The notes: generated by a model from the letters alone, not told the origin. Shown: positions 42,870-52,072, counted from the first letter of the stretch. The stretch is DNA of 64,000 nucleotides from Pseudomonadota bacterium (GCA_026388275.1 JAPLKB010000010.1:1-64000); one strand, 5' to 3'. Numbers and translations: made by a program.

Positions 42870-43265
42870 CTATGGATTTACAGCAACCCAGGCTTTATGG
42901 GAAGGAATCCATTTACCATCTATCCACTGACCGGGTACTGTAACCCACTGACCGGGAGGGTTCTCGGCTACATTTTGCCCTGAGAGCTCGGGATCAGGAT
43001 AGGCATAGGCAGGCCGGGGAACAGGATTGACATAAACAACGGTTGGCGGATAAACATATGGAGGAGGAAAAAAATACCAGGGACTTACAAATGACGTTCC
43101 TATATAAACCCTGGGATGATACCATCTGTGAGGATTGTGAGGTCCCCATGCGCCATGATATCCTATTCCCGGCCCATCCACTCCTCTCCAGGCAAAACTT
43201 GCTGTCGGCAAGATAAACGAGATTCCCAAAATTACAATCAAGGTCGCTGACATCTTTTTTTTCAT
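42870..43265 (-). CDS. Secreted Pro/Tyr-rich protein
   Basis: 131 residues from ATG 43265 with GGAGG 6 nt upstream. A signal peptide (MKKKMSATLIVILGISFILPTASFA) is followed by a low-complexity part rich in Pro, Tyr and Trp (FFPPPYVYPPTVVYVNPVPRP) and a C-terminal PGQWVTVPGQWIDGKWIPSH motif that resembles YXWxxGxW-type surface proteins. Probably periplasmic or outer-membrane associated; function unknown. Confidence 0.75.
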   Translation of the reverse strand: MKKKMSATLIVILGISFILPTASFAWRGVDGPGIGYHGAWGPHNPHRWYHPRVYIGTSFVSPWYFFPPPYVYPPTVVYVNPVPRPAYAYPDPELSGQNVAENPPGQWVTVPGQWIDGKWIPSHKAWVAVNP

Positions 43266-43412
43266 CTCCAACCTCCGCCATTCTGTCAGTATTGCCGCTT
43301 ATGCATATAAATAAGCAATATTTGTACCATAATTTCTAATATTTGTATCTCATCGTAATGGTTTATAATTTTATCAGGTACCGTCCTTAGAGGCTATAAT
43401 TTTTGTACAAAA

Positions 43413-43440
43413 TTGTCGAAGTACGCGGATTGTTCGACAA
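43413..43440. other. inverted repeat TTGTCGAA / TTCGACAA
   Basis: Perfect 8-bp arms around 12 nt in the 318-bp gap 43266-43583. A shorter relative (TGTCGAA-TTTA-TTCGACA) occurs at 36745-36762. Besides the galT promoter nothing else is seen in the gap. Confidence 0.35.
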
Positions 43441-43547
43441 AAATAGTCATTATTTCTTTCAACGCATGGAATAAAAGACGGAAATTTTGCTCTTCCTCCT
43501 GCTGTATCTTTAAAAAAAGGGAATCAAAGCACTAATAAAATTACTTC

Positions 43548-43576
43548 TTTGACAAATTCTAAAACATATTCTAATA
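43548..43576 (+). promoter_or_regulatory. sigma70-type promoter abutting galT
   Basis: TTGACA (43548-43553), 17-bp spacer, TAATAT (43571-43576). Predicted start 43583, one base before the ATG at 43584; no Shine-Dalgarno sequence. Confidence 0.65.
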
Positions 43577-43583
43577 TTCATAT

Positions 43584-44561
43584 ATGGCAGAATTGAGAAA
43601 AGATCCTGTTGCCGGCAATTGGATAGTTACCGAATTCAAAGGACTCGAAAGCAGCTCAGTAGGCGTTTGCCCTTTTTGTCCCGGCAATGAACATCTTACA
43701 CCCAAAGCTATCAGAGAATACAAAGATGCTGACGGTTCATGGCTTATACGTTGCTTTCCTGCAATAAACCCTGTTTTTGTCATAGAAGCTGTCGAAAACA
43801 AGAGGGCTGAAGGGCTTTATGATAAAATGGATAATGTTGGAGCACATGAGATCATCGTAGAGAACAGATCACATACAAAGACCATGTCAAACTTCACGGA
43901 TAATGAACTGTTATTGTTGCTTGAAGTCTATATGGAAAGGATTTCCGATTTAAAGAAAGACAAAAGGTTTAAAAGTATACAGGTATTCAAAAATCACGGG
44001 GAACTTGCAGACTCTCATTTGTTTCATCCTCACTCACATCTCCTTGCAACACCGATGATGGCTGCAAGGCTTGAGCTTGAGCTTATCCATTCAGAAAATT
44101 ATTATCAGCAAAAAGAGAGGTGTTTACTCTGTGATATAATAAATCAGGAAATAAAGCAGAATAAGAGGGTAGTTAGTATGAATTCAGGTTTCATTGCAAT
44201 ATGCCCTTTTGCCTCAAGATTTCCTTTTGAAGTCTGGATCCTTCCGAAAATGCATAGCGAAGCTTTTGAGCAAATATTGAAGGATGATATGAAACTTCAG
44301 CTTGTTAACATTATGCTGGATATTATGAAAAGGATTGAAAAATTAACAAATTCGTATACCCTGGTAATTCATACATCGCCGAATACTTATAAAACAGATT
44401 ATAAAAAAGAAACTCTGTCGATAAGCGATTATTTTCATTGGCATATCGAGATACTTCCCATGGACCAGAAATCCTCCAAATATAAGCGGGAGGATGAATT
44501 TTATGTTACCTCAATTACACCCGAAGAAGCTGCAAGGACATTAAGGGGACAGGCTATTTAA
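43584..44561 (+). CDS. galT: Galactose-1-phosphate uridylyltransferase-like (HIT superfamily)
   Basis: 325 residues. Zn-type pairs CPFC and CLLC, the catalytic HIT-like motif DSHLFHPHSHLLATP (H-P-H-S-H) and a second half ending SDYFHWHIEILP are GalT hallmarks, though overall it belongs to the divergent short class; ADP-glucose phosphorylase or another nucleotidyl transfer is possible. It is monocistronic, convergent with the small membrane protein gene (8-bp overlap at the 3' ends), and may be read from a leaderless mRNA. Confidence 0.85.
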   Translation: MAELRKDPVAGNWIVTEFKGLESSSVGVCPFCPGNEHLTPKAIREYKDADGSWLIRCFPAINPVFVIEAVENKRAEGLYDKMDNVGAHEIIVENRSHTKTMSNFTDNELLLLLEVYMERISDLKKDKRFKSIQVFKNHGELADSHLFHPHSHLLATPMMAARLELELIHSENYYQQKERCLLCDIINQEIKQNKRVVSMNSGFIAICPFASRFPFEVWILPKMHSEAFEQILKDDMKLQLVNIMLDIMKRIEKLTNSYTLVIHTSPNTYKTDYKKETLSISDYFHWHIEILPMDQKSSKYKREDEFYVTSITPEEAARTLRGQAI

Positions 44562-44796
44562 GGTGTAAAGCCCCGATTAACCCACAGACAATGCCTATTA
44601 TTAATGCAAAAAAGCTAGTTGTTGTGCCGCCGGCATAAAACATATATGCGAAAAAAAATAGTGCGATAAGAAAAAATATCATTGCCTTAACCCACTGTTT
44701 TTTGTTGCCTTTTTTTGCATTATTACGGGTTGACTTGCTGTCTTTCTCGAATTTATTGCTCTTCACGGATTTAACACTTTTCTTTTTATTTTTCAT
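44554..44796 (-). CDS. Small two-helix membrane protein
   Basis: 80 residues: a Lys/Asn/Ser-rich basic N-terminus (about 1-35) followed by two hydrophobic helices (MIFFLIALFFFAYMFYAG and TTSFFALIIGIVCGLIGALHL). It starts 2 bp after the hydrolase stop, so it is co-transcribed with it. Function unknown. Confidence 0.65.
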   Translation of the reverse strand: MKNKKKSVKSVKSNKFEKDSKSTRNNAKKGNKKQWVKAMIFFLIALFFFAYMFYAGGTTTSFFALIIGIVCGLIGALHLK

Positions 44797-44798
44797 AT

Positions 44799-45620
44799 TT
44801 ACCTGATTAATTTATACTTTTCAAAAAATTTTATCAATCCATCCTGATATATTGTGCTTGACAAAAGAAAACCATCATTGTGCCCACCCCTGATTTCCAG
44901 AAAATCTTTTGGTTGAGAGGCCTTTTCGTACAGTATCCTGCCGTGTTTGAAGGGAACTATTTCATCATCCGGACTGTGGATGATCAGTTTGGGAAAATTT
45001 ATTATGCTTATTTTAGTTAATGTTGAATACTGATATTTTGCCAGAAGTTTTACGGGCAGCCATGGGTAAAGTTTTGATCCGAGATCAGGCATAGATGTAA
45101 AACTTGATTCTATGATTAAGGCAACAGGTTTTTTTCTTATGGCAACCTCTGTTGCTATAGCGCCGCCAAGCGACTGGCCGTAAACAATTATTTTTTCAGG
45201 GGAATTGCCACATTGGATCAGATAATCCCAGGCGGCCTCAGCATCAAGATATGTACCTTCCTCAGACGGTTTACCGGTACTTTTGCCGTAACCCCTGTAA
45301 TCAAAAAACAGAGCGCTAAAATTCATCTCATGGAAAATCCTTATACGTTCTATTACATGCGATACATTTCCGGCATTTCCATGACAAAAAAGAATAATAC
45401 CTTTCTCAGGGTTTGCAGGGATATACCAGCCGGATATATTTATGTTATCTTTAGTTTGAAAATTGACCTCCCTGTAATAGAGATTTATACTTTGCGGTGT
45501 TTGCAAAATCTCTTTTTCAGGAAAGTAGATCATGCTGTCCTGTTTGAAGTATATTGCCCCCATAATTATAGAATAGGCAACTAACAGTATCATTCCGGCA
45601 TAAGCCGCGATCTTTTTCAT
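44799..45620 (-). CDS. Membrane-anchored alpha/beta hydrolase (BEM46/ABHD13-like)
   Basis: 273 residues. N-terminal anchor helix (AAYAGMILLVAYSIIMGAIYF), then a hydrolase core with oxyanion segment FCHGNAGN, nucleophile VYGQSLGGAIA (Ser), acid SPDDEIVPF (Asp) and RGGHNDGF (His). The catalytic triad is complete. Substrate unknown; relatives act on acyl esters or peptides. Confidence 0.88.
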   Translation of the reverse strand: MKKIAAYAGMILLVAYSIIMGAIYFKQDSMIYFPEKEILQTPQSINLYYREVNFQTKDNINISGWYIPANPEKGIILFCHGNAGNVSHVIERIRIFHEMNFSALFFDYRGYGKSTGKPSEEGTYLDAEAAWDYLIQCGNSPEKIIVYGQSLGGAIATEVAIRKKPVALIIESSFTSMPDLGSKLYPWLPVKLLAKYQYSTLTKISIINFPKLIIHSPDDEIVPFKHGRILYEKASQPKDFLEIRGGHNDGFLLSSTIYQDGLIKFFEKYKLIR

Positions 45621-45714
45621 TCTGATATATTAAAGCCCAATGTCTTTTCTTTCAAGACTGTTCTGCAAAAGATTCCACTAAATTTTATTTTGTATTATTG
45701 AATGTATTATATTG

Positions 45715-45900
45715 TTAAGTTGGGGATTTTTTTAATAAATTTAAATCTATAGGCTTGCACTTCAAGTGTCTCCATACTCCCTTGCCCACATTCAGTCCGT
45801 CGTCCTTCTTGATCCATTTGCGGCAGACATAGCATATATCTTTTTTAAATTCCTCAAATAAGGGTTCCTGAATGTATGAAACTTTTGTCTTTTTTCGCAT
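45715..45900 (-). CDS. Small protein with a possible zinc knuckle
   Basis: 61 residues, very basic, with CYVC-(about 16)-WRHLKC, which could bind one zinc (C-x2-C...H-x2-C). No clear ribosome-binding site precedes ATG 45900. The reading frame is isolated and not overlapped by a better gene. Could be a nucleic-acid-binding peptide or a chance frame. Confidence 0.5.
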   Translation of the reverse strand: MRKKTKVSYIQEPLFEEFKKDICYVCRKWIKKDDGLNVGKGVWRHLKCKPIDLNLLKKSPT

Positions 45901-46031
45901 GGCAGATATTTCTTATGCAATGATAAACCTGGAAGAATAGAAATGCAAGACTAAAGTAATCGGGGTTTCCTGACTTTTTTATTGTTATATATTGTGCGGT
46001 TTTTGAACAATATGTTTTTTTAGGTTTTCTT

Positions 46032-46340
46032 TTTGTTCGGGCAGCGGCATTTCGAAAATTTTGATCTGCGGCGGTCTGCTTCGTCTTGCGATCCTCCGAC
46101 GTACATTGCGTACGTCTACGGCCTGCAAATCTCACAGCCCATCCACATCTGCAAAATTTTTGCTCGATAAATCTCTTGCAATGAAACCTTACTGAAATGC
46201 CGCTGCCCACTGAACCCGGATTCGCATAAGCCTTCACGCTGATGCGAATCCGGGATAAAAAACATGGATCAATATCTCCAGTTCCCTATTCTCCCCCCTG
46301 TTATATTTGTCAGTTCAGGCTTGTCATTATTCAATCAATT
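46032..46340. repeat. Structured intergenic element, family B copy 2
   Basis: Homologous to 26369-26614, with ~50 extra bases before the right arm. Perfect 15-bp outer arms GGGCAGCGGCATTTC (46039-46053) / GAAATGCCGCTGCCC (46194-46208); inner perfect hairpin GACGTAC-ATTGC-GTACGTC (46098-46116); 3' hairpin CCCGGATTCGCAT / ATGCGAATCCGGG (about 46214-46254). Relative to copy 1, A-to-G in one arm is matched by T-to-C in the other in both helices. It dominates the 675-bp gap 45901-46575, where no gene is supported. Confidence 0.8.
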
Positions 46341-46437
46341 GATTCCTCGAAGCTCTGCTGCGGGGAGGTTCATTTTATGTACCGTTTTCTCATGAAACGA
46401 CTATACCGGTGTACATGCTTGCCGGTAGTGGCTTGAT

Positions 46438-46465
46438 GCTGCAGGAGGGGGCGACGTGAGCCCCC
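46438..46465 (+). repeat. Family A repeat, copy 4 (3' end only)
   Basis: Only the closing half is present (GCTGCAGGAGGGGGCGACG, then TGAGCCCCC). The GGAGG and GTG (46456) open a 39-codon frame whose TAA (46573-46575) directly abuts the ATG of the next gene. Confidence 0.65.
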
Positions 46466-46575
46466 AGTATAATAGAAAAATGTTGCAAAAAACCTGGAGT
46501 TACAGGAAAATAAATAAAATACCCTTTCGCAAGCGTTGCGTGGCATTTACCGGAAGGGATACAAGCGGGTTATAA

Positions 46576-49008
46576 ATGGGCAATCTTAAAAAAGTGCTTA
46601 ATCCTAAAACCATTGCATTCATCGGTTCAGAAGACCGGGAGGGCACCATCGAAAGATCAATATTTGATAACCTTCTCTCCTCAGGAGAGAGGCAGGTATT
46701 TGCTGTCAGTCCGGACAGAAGAAAGATGCTTCACATTGATTGTTACCCCTCTGTCTCATTTATTGATGAACATATAGACCTTGCTGTCATAGCAGTACAT
46801 GATGAACTGATTACTGATATAGCTGAAGAGTGCGGGAAAAAGGGTGTAGAGGGTGCAATTATTATATCGGCAGGCCCTAAGTATGAGAGAAAAAAGTTTG
46901 AAAATGAGATATGGAATATAAAAAAGAATTACGGCATAAGGATAATTGGCCCCGACAGTAACGGTATTATTCTGCCTAATAATAACTTGAATACCACATT
47001 CCTTAAGGCACACCCAGTAGCTGGAAATATAGCCTTTATCTCCCAGAGCAGCACTATAGGAAATACTATGCTTCACTGGGGGATGGATAACCATATTGGT
47101 TTCAGTATGTTTGCATCTCTCGGTTCCATGGTTGACGTGGATTTTGCTGATCTCATAGATTTTCTTCAGGAAGATTATTACACAAAAAGCATCATGCTCT
47201 ATGTTGAGCACATAAAAGATGCAAAAAAGTTCTTAAGTGCCTCGCGCTGTTTTGCACGAAATAAACCTATTGTTGTTTTTAAACCAGGCAGATATCCCCA
47301 GAGCACAGAAACGCTCTTTTCCCGTACGGGCGTGGAGACAGGAAGCGATGCAGTCTATGATGCTGCTTTCAGGCGGGTTGGTATAGTAAGGACAAAGGAA
47401 ACAATGGATTTTTTTGACACAGCCAAGGTCCTTGTTTCAAGATCTCTGCCCAGGGGGCCAAGGCTTGGTGTTATTACTAACTCAGGCAGCATCAGCATTA
47501 TTGCCTGTGACACCCTTGCAGAACAGAAAGGTCAACTTGCCAGGCTTTCAGAAAAAAGCATGAAAAAGCTTTGCCGTATAATGCCTTCCTACTGGAAAGC
47601 AAATAACCCCTTTGATCTTTTCGGAGATGCTGATATTGAAAGATATATCGAGATAACAGACGTTTGCCTGAGAGACGATGGTGTCGACGGTGTTCTCATT
47701 GTATATGCGCCTGCTCCTTATCATGACCCGGGAGAACTGGCAAGGCGGATAGTCGAACTCTCTTTGAAAACAACAAAACCAATCGTTGCTGTCTGGATGG
47801 GTGGTCAATATTCACTCCAGGGTTTAGATATTTTAGAAAAAGCCAATATACCCGTCTATACAACTCCGGAAGTTGCTGTGAGAGCATGTATGTATATGTT
47901 TAAGTACCGGCGGAATATTGAGATTCTAAATGAAACCCCGGAAGAAGCCCCTGAGAACAAAATGGGACTGACAAATCACCTGAAGGCTGTTATTCGCAAT
48001 GCTGTTAAAGGAAACAAAGAAATCCTTGACGAAGATGACGCTGCAAATTTTCTTAAAAATTATGAAATTCCCTTTTTAAAAAAATCTGATCCTCATGGAA
48101 AATCTGTAACAACTGAATCTATAGTTGATGAGTGGTCTTTAAGATCAAAGAAGGACGTTGATTTTGGAACTGTCATACTTTTTGTATCTATGGCTGGAGG
48201 ATATAGAAATCGTACGGGTTTTGCTGTAGGCCTGCCCCCGTTAAATCAGGTTCTTGCAAAATATATGATGGATGAAGCTGAATTTCGGGCAACCAATAAA
48301 TCCGTTATGAGGCATATGGAGGAAATCCTTATGAATTTTTCCAGCCTCATTGTTGATTTCCCGGAGATAGCAGAGATAGAAATAGAAGTTGCAGTAACGG
48401 CAGACGACAGGGTATATGCAAGAAACACAACAATTTGTATAGATAAAAACTATCAAAAGGGCGTTGCTCATTACCCTCATCTTGTAATTATGCCCTACCC
48501 GACAAAGTACATCATGCCCTGGAGATTAAGGGATGGAAGAGATGTTATATTGAGGCCGCTCAAGGCGGAAGATGAACCTCTGATAAAAGAAATGATGTCC
48601 ACATTATCCGAAGAAACGCTTCGGTTACGATTTTTTGTGGCTTTGAAAATCAATCACAGGATGCTCATGAATTTCTGTAACATAGATTATGACAGAGAAA
48701 TTGCTATTATTGCTGAATTAAATGAAGGCGACAAAAAGAGGATTATAGGCGGTGGGCGCCTTATTGTCGAGCCTGATTCAGGGAGCGGTCAGTTTGCTAT
48801 GTCAGTGCATGATGACTTCCGAAGGCAGGGTTTGGGAGAGAAATTCCTTGATATTACAATTGGGATAGCGCAGGATAATGGATTGCGGGAGATTTACGGA
48901 ATGGTGCTTTCCGAGAATGATAAAATGCTGAGATTGAGCAGGAGAATGGGATTTAAGTTGATGAGGCTGCCCGATGGCGTCACCAGGGTCAGTTTGAAGC
49001 TCGATTAA
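46576..49008 (+). CDS. PatZ-like protein: inactive acyl-CoA synthetase (ADP-forming) domains fused to a GNAT acetyltransferase
   Basis: 810 residues. CoA-binding domain (1-130), succinyl-CoA-ligase-like domains (about 140-440) and C-terminal GNAT (about 645-810: WRLRDGRDVILRPLKAEDE, DDFRRQGLGEKFLDITI). Where active ADP-forming synthetases have S-H-T-G with the phospho-His, this has S-R250-T-G (FSRTGVETGSDAVYDAAF). The ATP-grasp segment (about 475-640) is short and lacks the usual lysine-rich ATP-binding strand. So it is best read as a lysine acetyltransferase of the Pat/PatZ type, which controls acetyl-CoA synthetase and related enzymes. Known Pat proteins also lack this His. Confidence 0.85.
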   Translation: MGNLKKVLNPKTIAFIGSEDREGTIERSIFDNLLSSGERQVFAVSPDRRKMLHIDCYPSVSFIDEHIDLAVIAVHDELITDIAEECGKKGVEGAIIISAGPKYERKKFENEIWNIKKNYGIRIIGPDSNGIILPNNNLNTTFLKAHPVAGNIAFISQSSTIGNTMLHWGMDNHIGFSMFASLGSMVDVDFADLIDFLQEDYYTKSIMLYVEHIKDAKKFLSASRCFARNKPIVVFKPGRYPQSTETLFSRTGVETGSDAVYDAAFRRVGIVRTKETMDFFDTAKVLVSRSLPRGPRLGVITNSGSISIIACDTLAEQKGQLARLSEKSMKKLCRIMPSYWKANNPFDLFGDADIERYIEITDVCLRDDGVDGVLIVYAPAPYHDPGELARRIVELSLKTTKPIVAVWMGGQYSLQGLDILEKANIPVYTTPEVAVRACMYMFKYRRNIEILNETPEEAPENKMGLTNHLKAVIRNAVKGNKEILDEDDAANFLKNYEIPFLKKSDPHGKSVTTESIVDEWSLRSKKDVDFGTVILFVSMAGGYRNRTGFAVGLPPLNQVLAKYMMDEAEFRATNKSVMRHMEEILMNFSSLIVDFPEIAEIEIEVAVTADDRVYARNTTICIDKNYQKGVAHYPHLVIMPYPTKYIMPWRLRDGRDVILRPLKAEDEPLIKEMMSTLSEETLRLRFFVALKINHRMLMNFCNIDYDREIAIIAELNEGDKKRIIGGGRLIVEPDSGSGQFAMSVHDDFRRQGLGEKFLDITIGIAQDNGLREIYGMVLSENDKMLRLSRRMGFKLMRLPDGVTRVSLKLD

Positions 49009-49081
49009 AATACCTGGAAGTACCGGACCCCAGGATCTCAATCATTTTTATGTAACAAATTCTATTTATTTCGTAAAAAAA

Positions 49082-49109
49082 TTGATAATATTTTGGAACA
49101 CGACATAAT
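49082..49109 (+). promoter_or_regulatory. sigma70-type promoter of the HD hydrolase gene
   Basis: TTGATA (49082-49087), 16-bp spacer, CATAAT (49104-49109). Predicted start ~49116, about 10 nt before ATG 49126; no Shine-Dalgarno sequence is visible. Confidence 0.5.
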
Positions 49110-49125
49110 TTAAAGAATTGACGCG

Positions 49126-49719
49126 ATGCATAAAAATACAAAAACACCTCGCCTGAATAGGATTGAATCACCGATTTTACGACTAGCCAAACCTTATCTG
49201 CAGACGAGAAACAACGAACTTCATACCAGGAATGCAATAGAATTTGCTTTCAGGTTGCTTGCAATCCACCAAGCTGAGAGAGCTGTAGTAATTCCGGCTA
49301 TAATTTTGCACGATGTGGGATGGTGCAGGGTCTCTGAAGAAATTATTGGAAAGGTGTGCCGGGCTAATCCTGACAAGGATCTCCTAAGGATTCATGAAGA
49401 AGAAAGCTTGAAAATTGCAAGGGAAATCCTTGGAATAGTCAGTTATGATCCCTTAAGAACAAATGAGATACTTGAAATAATTGATGGTCACGACACGCGG
49501 AGTAAGGCCTTCTCGATCAACGATAAAATTGTGCAGGATTCGGACAAGTTGACTCGCTTTGCAGGAAGCTTCTGGTTTCTGGCTCGACGGTTTCCGATAA
49601 CACCTGAGGCATTTGTGATATCGCTTGAACGTCTTATAGACCGATGGTTCTTCCTCCCGGATTCTAAAGAAATGGCCAGAATTGAGCTTTCACGGCGTCT
49701 TACAGAAATGGATAGTTAG
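49126..49719 (+). CDS. HD-domain phosphohydrolase
   Basis: 197 residues. HD signature: H in HTRNAIEFAFRLL, then VVIPAIILHDVGW (HD pair), IIDGHDTRSKAF and VQDSDKLTRF supply the metal ligands. Such proteins hydrolyse nucleotides or phosphodiesters; the substrate is unknown. The gene stands alone. Confidence 0.85.
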   Translation: MHKNTKTPRLNRIESPILRLAKPYLQTRNNELHTRNAIEFAFRLLAIHQAERAVVIPAIILHDVGWCRVSEEIIGKVCRANPDKDLLRIHEEESLKIAREILGIVSYDPLRTNEILEIIDGHDTRSKAFSINDKIVQDSDKLTRFAGSFWFLARRFPITPEAFVISLERLIDRWFFLPDSKEMARIELSRRLTEMDS

Positions 49720-49727
49720 TTCCCGTT

Positions 49728-49755
49728 CGGAAAGGGTACTTTTCCGCCCCGGCGG
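49728..49755 (-). repeat. 28-bp dispersed repeat, family C copy 2 (inverted)
   Basis: Exact inverted copy of 31602-31629. It lies in the 262-bp gap before the response regulator gene, 9 nt after the HD hydrolase stop. The gap also holds a GC-richer patch and no gene. Confidence 0.75.
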
Positions 49756-49945
49756 CGTCGATCCGTGGTCTTCCTTGTGCGGCGTACATGTTGTTCGTCT
49801 CCGCGCAATCCCTTCATCTTCTTGCCGGAACGAAAAATTCCTCCTTTCCGATTCGGGAACCAATAGTTTCTCATCCGTAGTTAGCGAATGGAAACTAGTT
49901 AGGACACCAGGAAAGATCATTTCAAGCCCATTTACCATCAAAATA

Positions 49946-49974
49946 TTTAAAATTAATGATTTTTGCTATATAAT
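49946..49974 (+). promoter_or_regulatory. sigma70-like promoter abutting the response regulator gene
   Basis: TTTAAA (49946-49951), 17-bp spacer, consensus TATAAT (49969-49974). Predicted start 49981, one base before ATG 49982; no Shine-Dalgarno sequence. Confidence 0.6.
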
Positions 49975-49981
49975 AAATAAT

Positions 49982-50662
49982 ATGAATGTACTTATTATAG
50001 AGGATGAAGAAAAGTTAGCAAGCTTCATAAGCAAAGGCCTGGAGGAAGAGGGGTATACAGTAGAAACTGCTTACGACGGCAAGACAGGGCTTGAATTTTT
50101 AGGCGAGCACAGTTACGATATTATCCTTCTCGATCTCATGATACCGGAAATAGATGGGTTTGAAGTTCTCAGAAATATGCGGACATGGGGCATTGATACT
50201 CCTGTATTGATAATTACAGCAAAAACCTCAAAAGAAGATGTTATAAAAGGACTCGATACAGGAAGCGATGATTATCTCACAAAGCCTTTTTCCTTTGATG
50301 AACTTCTTGCAAGAATACGGGCATTATTGAGAAGAAGCAAAAAGGCAGATGCCCATATTCTTGAATATAAAGAACTGGTTCTAAACCCATATAATAGAAA
50401 AATGAACATAGCATCTAAAGAAGCAGAATTGACTGAAAAAGAGTACATGATATTGGAATTTATGATGAAGAACAAAGAAAAACCATTGACCAGAAAAGAA
50501 ATTGCAGAATACGCATGGCAAAATGCAAACGATTCAACTAATATAGTAGATGTTTATGTCAATTTTCTCAGAAAGAAGATGGAATCTTTATCATCTAAGA
50601 AATATATACACACTGTAAGGGGCACCGGTTATATCCTGAAAGAAGAAAATGAAAAAAATTAA
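49982..50662 (+). CDS. OmpR-family response regulator
   Basis: 226 residues: receiver domain with acidic pocket EDEE, phosphoacceptor Asp51 (ILLDLMIPEIDG), Thr (ITAKTS) and Lys (LTKPFSFDELLARI), then a winged-helix DNA-binding domain (LTEKEYMILEFMMKNKEKPLTRKEI... VDVYVNFLRKKM... VRGTGYIL). The start at ATG 49982 gives the exact receiver N-terminus; the open frame upstream is repeat DNA. Overlaps its kinase by 14 bp; followed by htrA, suggesting envelope-stress control like CpxR. Confidence 0.96.
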   Translation: MNVLIIEDEEKLASFISKGLEEEGYTVETAYDGKTGLEFLGEHSYDIILLDLMIPEIDGFEVLRNMRTWGIDTPVLIITAKTSKEDVIKGLDTGSDDYLTKPFSFDELLARIRALLRRSKKADAHILEYKELVLNPYNRKMNIASKEAELTEKEYMILEFMMKNKEKPLTRKEIAEYAWQNANDSTNIVDVYVNFLRKKMESLSSKKYIHTVRGTGYILKEENEKN

Positions 50663-52058
50663 TTTACCTATAAGATGGAGACTCACATTATGGTATGGGT
50701 TGATACTTACCTTAATCCTTTCAGTTTTTTCTAGCGGAGTATATACCTACTTCAGGAACAGTCTTCAAAAAAGCATAGACGAAAAGATTAAATCTATCGG
50801 CGAGATATTGTCATCCTCAATGTCGGAAAGTCATAACACAAGCGTATTCGGAAACTTTGAAAGATACCTTGAAAATGTCCTTGGCAAGCGGCCGAAGGGT
50901 AAATTCATTCAGATAATGGATACCTCAGGAAAAATCGGTGCAAAAATGAACGATATTGAAACCGAAGTCCTGCCGTCAAGTTTTAAAACGCTTGAAAGAG
51001 TGCTCAACGGAGAAGTTGTCTACGAAACAATGGAACGGGTAAAACCGAGACTGAGGATGGTTACAATCCCCATTATAGAGAATAAAGAAAGCAAGAAGGT
51101 AACTAGCATTGTCCAGGTAGGTACATCATTAGAGGACTTTGATGAAACCATGAAAAAGCTCCTTATTATCATGTTAATCAGCATCCCCACCTCTATAGGC
51201 GTCAGCATAGTGAGCGGCTATTTTCTGGCAAAGAAAGCATTGCGTCCTGTTGATCAGATAAGGAAGGCTGCTGTAAAGATTACGTTGAGCAACCTCGGCG
51301 AGAAAATTGATATCGGAAGCAGAAGGGATGAACTTAGCAGGCTTGCAAGGACCTTTAATGAAATGATCAGCAGATTACGGGACTCATTCCTGAGGATAAA
51401 TCAATTCAGTATCGATGTTTCGCATGAGTTAAAAACCCCTCTAACAATATTAAAGGGACAGACAGAGGTTGCATTAAGAAAAGATAGAGAAAATGAAGAT
51501 TATAAAAGCATACTTAAGAGTAACCTCGAAGAGATTAACAGAATGGCAGAAATTATTGATGACCTGCTACTACTCTCCAAGGCTGAAACAAAAGAGGTAA
51601 AACTGAGCTTTGAAGATGTTTCACTGAGAGATCTGATTGCTGATGTTTGTATGAATGTTAAGATATTTGCAGACAACAAAGGGATAGGATTGATGATTAA
51701 AGAACTGGAAGATGTTAAAATAAAGGGCGATGAACTGAAACTCAGGAGGATGTTCCTGAATATTGTAGAAAATGGCATTAAATATACCCAGCCGGGGGGT
51801 AAGGTAGATATATCTTCTTCTATCAATAATGGCTATGTACAGATTGACATAAAAGACAACGGCGTCGGTATAGCAGAAGATGATATTAAGTTTATCTTTG
51901 ACAGGTTCTACAGAGGGGACAAATCGAGAAAACGCGAGAGCGGCAGCGGTCTTGGTCTATCGATAAGTAAATGGATTGCCGAAATGCATAAAGGTACAAT
52001 AGAAGTAAAGAGCGGGCTGTCAGAAGGCAGCTTGTTCTCGATAAAATTGCCTGTATAA
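50649..52058 (+). CDS. Sensor histidine kinase
   Basis: 469 residues. First membrane helix (about 12-32), periplasmic sensor of ~140 residues, second helix (about 170-195), HAMP, HisKA with H259 ([16 protein letters not shown]) and a HATPase domain ([43 protein letters not shown]). It should phosphorylate the overlapping response regulator. The next gene is a periplasmic protease, so misfolded envelope protein is a plausible signal, by inference. Confidence 0.95.
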   Translation: MKKINLPIRWRLTLWYGLILTLILSVFSSGVYTYFRNSLQKSIDEKIKSIGEILSSSMSESHNTSVFGNFERYLENVLGKRPKGKFIQIMDTSGKIGAKMNDIETEVLPSSFKTLERVLNGEVVYETMERVKPRLRMVTIPIIENKESKKVTSIVQVGTSLEDFDETMKKLLIIMLISIPTSIGVSIVSGYFLAKKALRPVDQIRKAAVKITLSNLGEKIDIGSRRDELSRLARTFNEMISRLRDSFLRINQFSIDVSHELKTPLTILKGQTEVALRKDRENEDYKSILKSNLEEINRMAEIIDDLLLLSKAETKEVKLSFEDVSLRDLIADVCMNVKIFADNKGIGLMIKELEDVKIKGDELKLRRMFLNIVENGIKYTQPGGKVDISSSINNGYVQIDIKDNGVGIAEDDIKFIFDRFYRGDKSRKRESGSGLGLSISKWIAEMHKGTIEVKSGLSEGSLFSIKLPV

Positions 52059-52072
52059 TTGGAGGAGTTTCT

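Noticed and set aside
46242-46436. 64-codon open frame at 46.3 kb
   Set aside because: Lies on the 3' hairpin of family B and repeat flank, no ribosome-binding site and no protein-like composition.
49682-49981. Upstream extension of the response regulator frame
   Set aside because: The added 100 residues come from repeat DNA and the HD gene tail; the receiver domain begins exactly at ATG 49982 behind a consensus -10.
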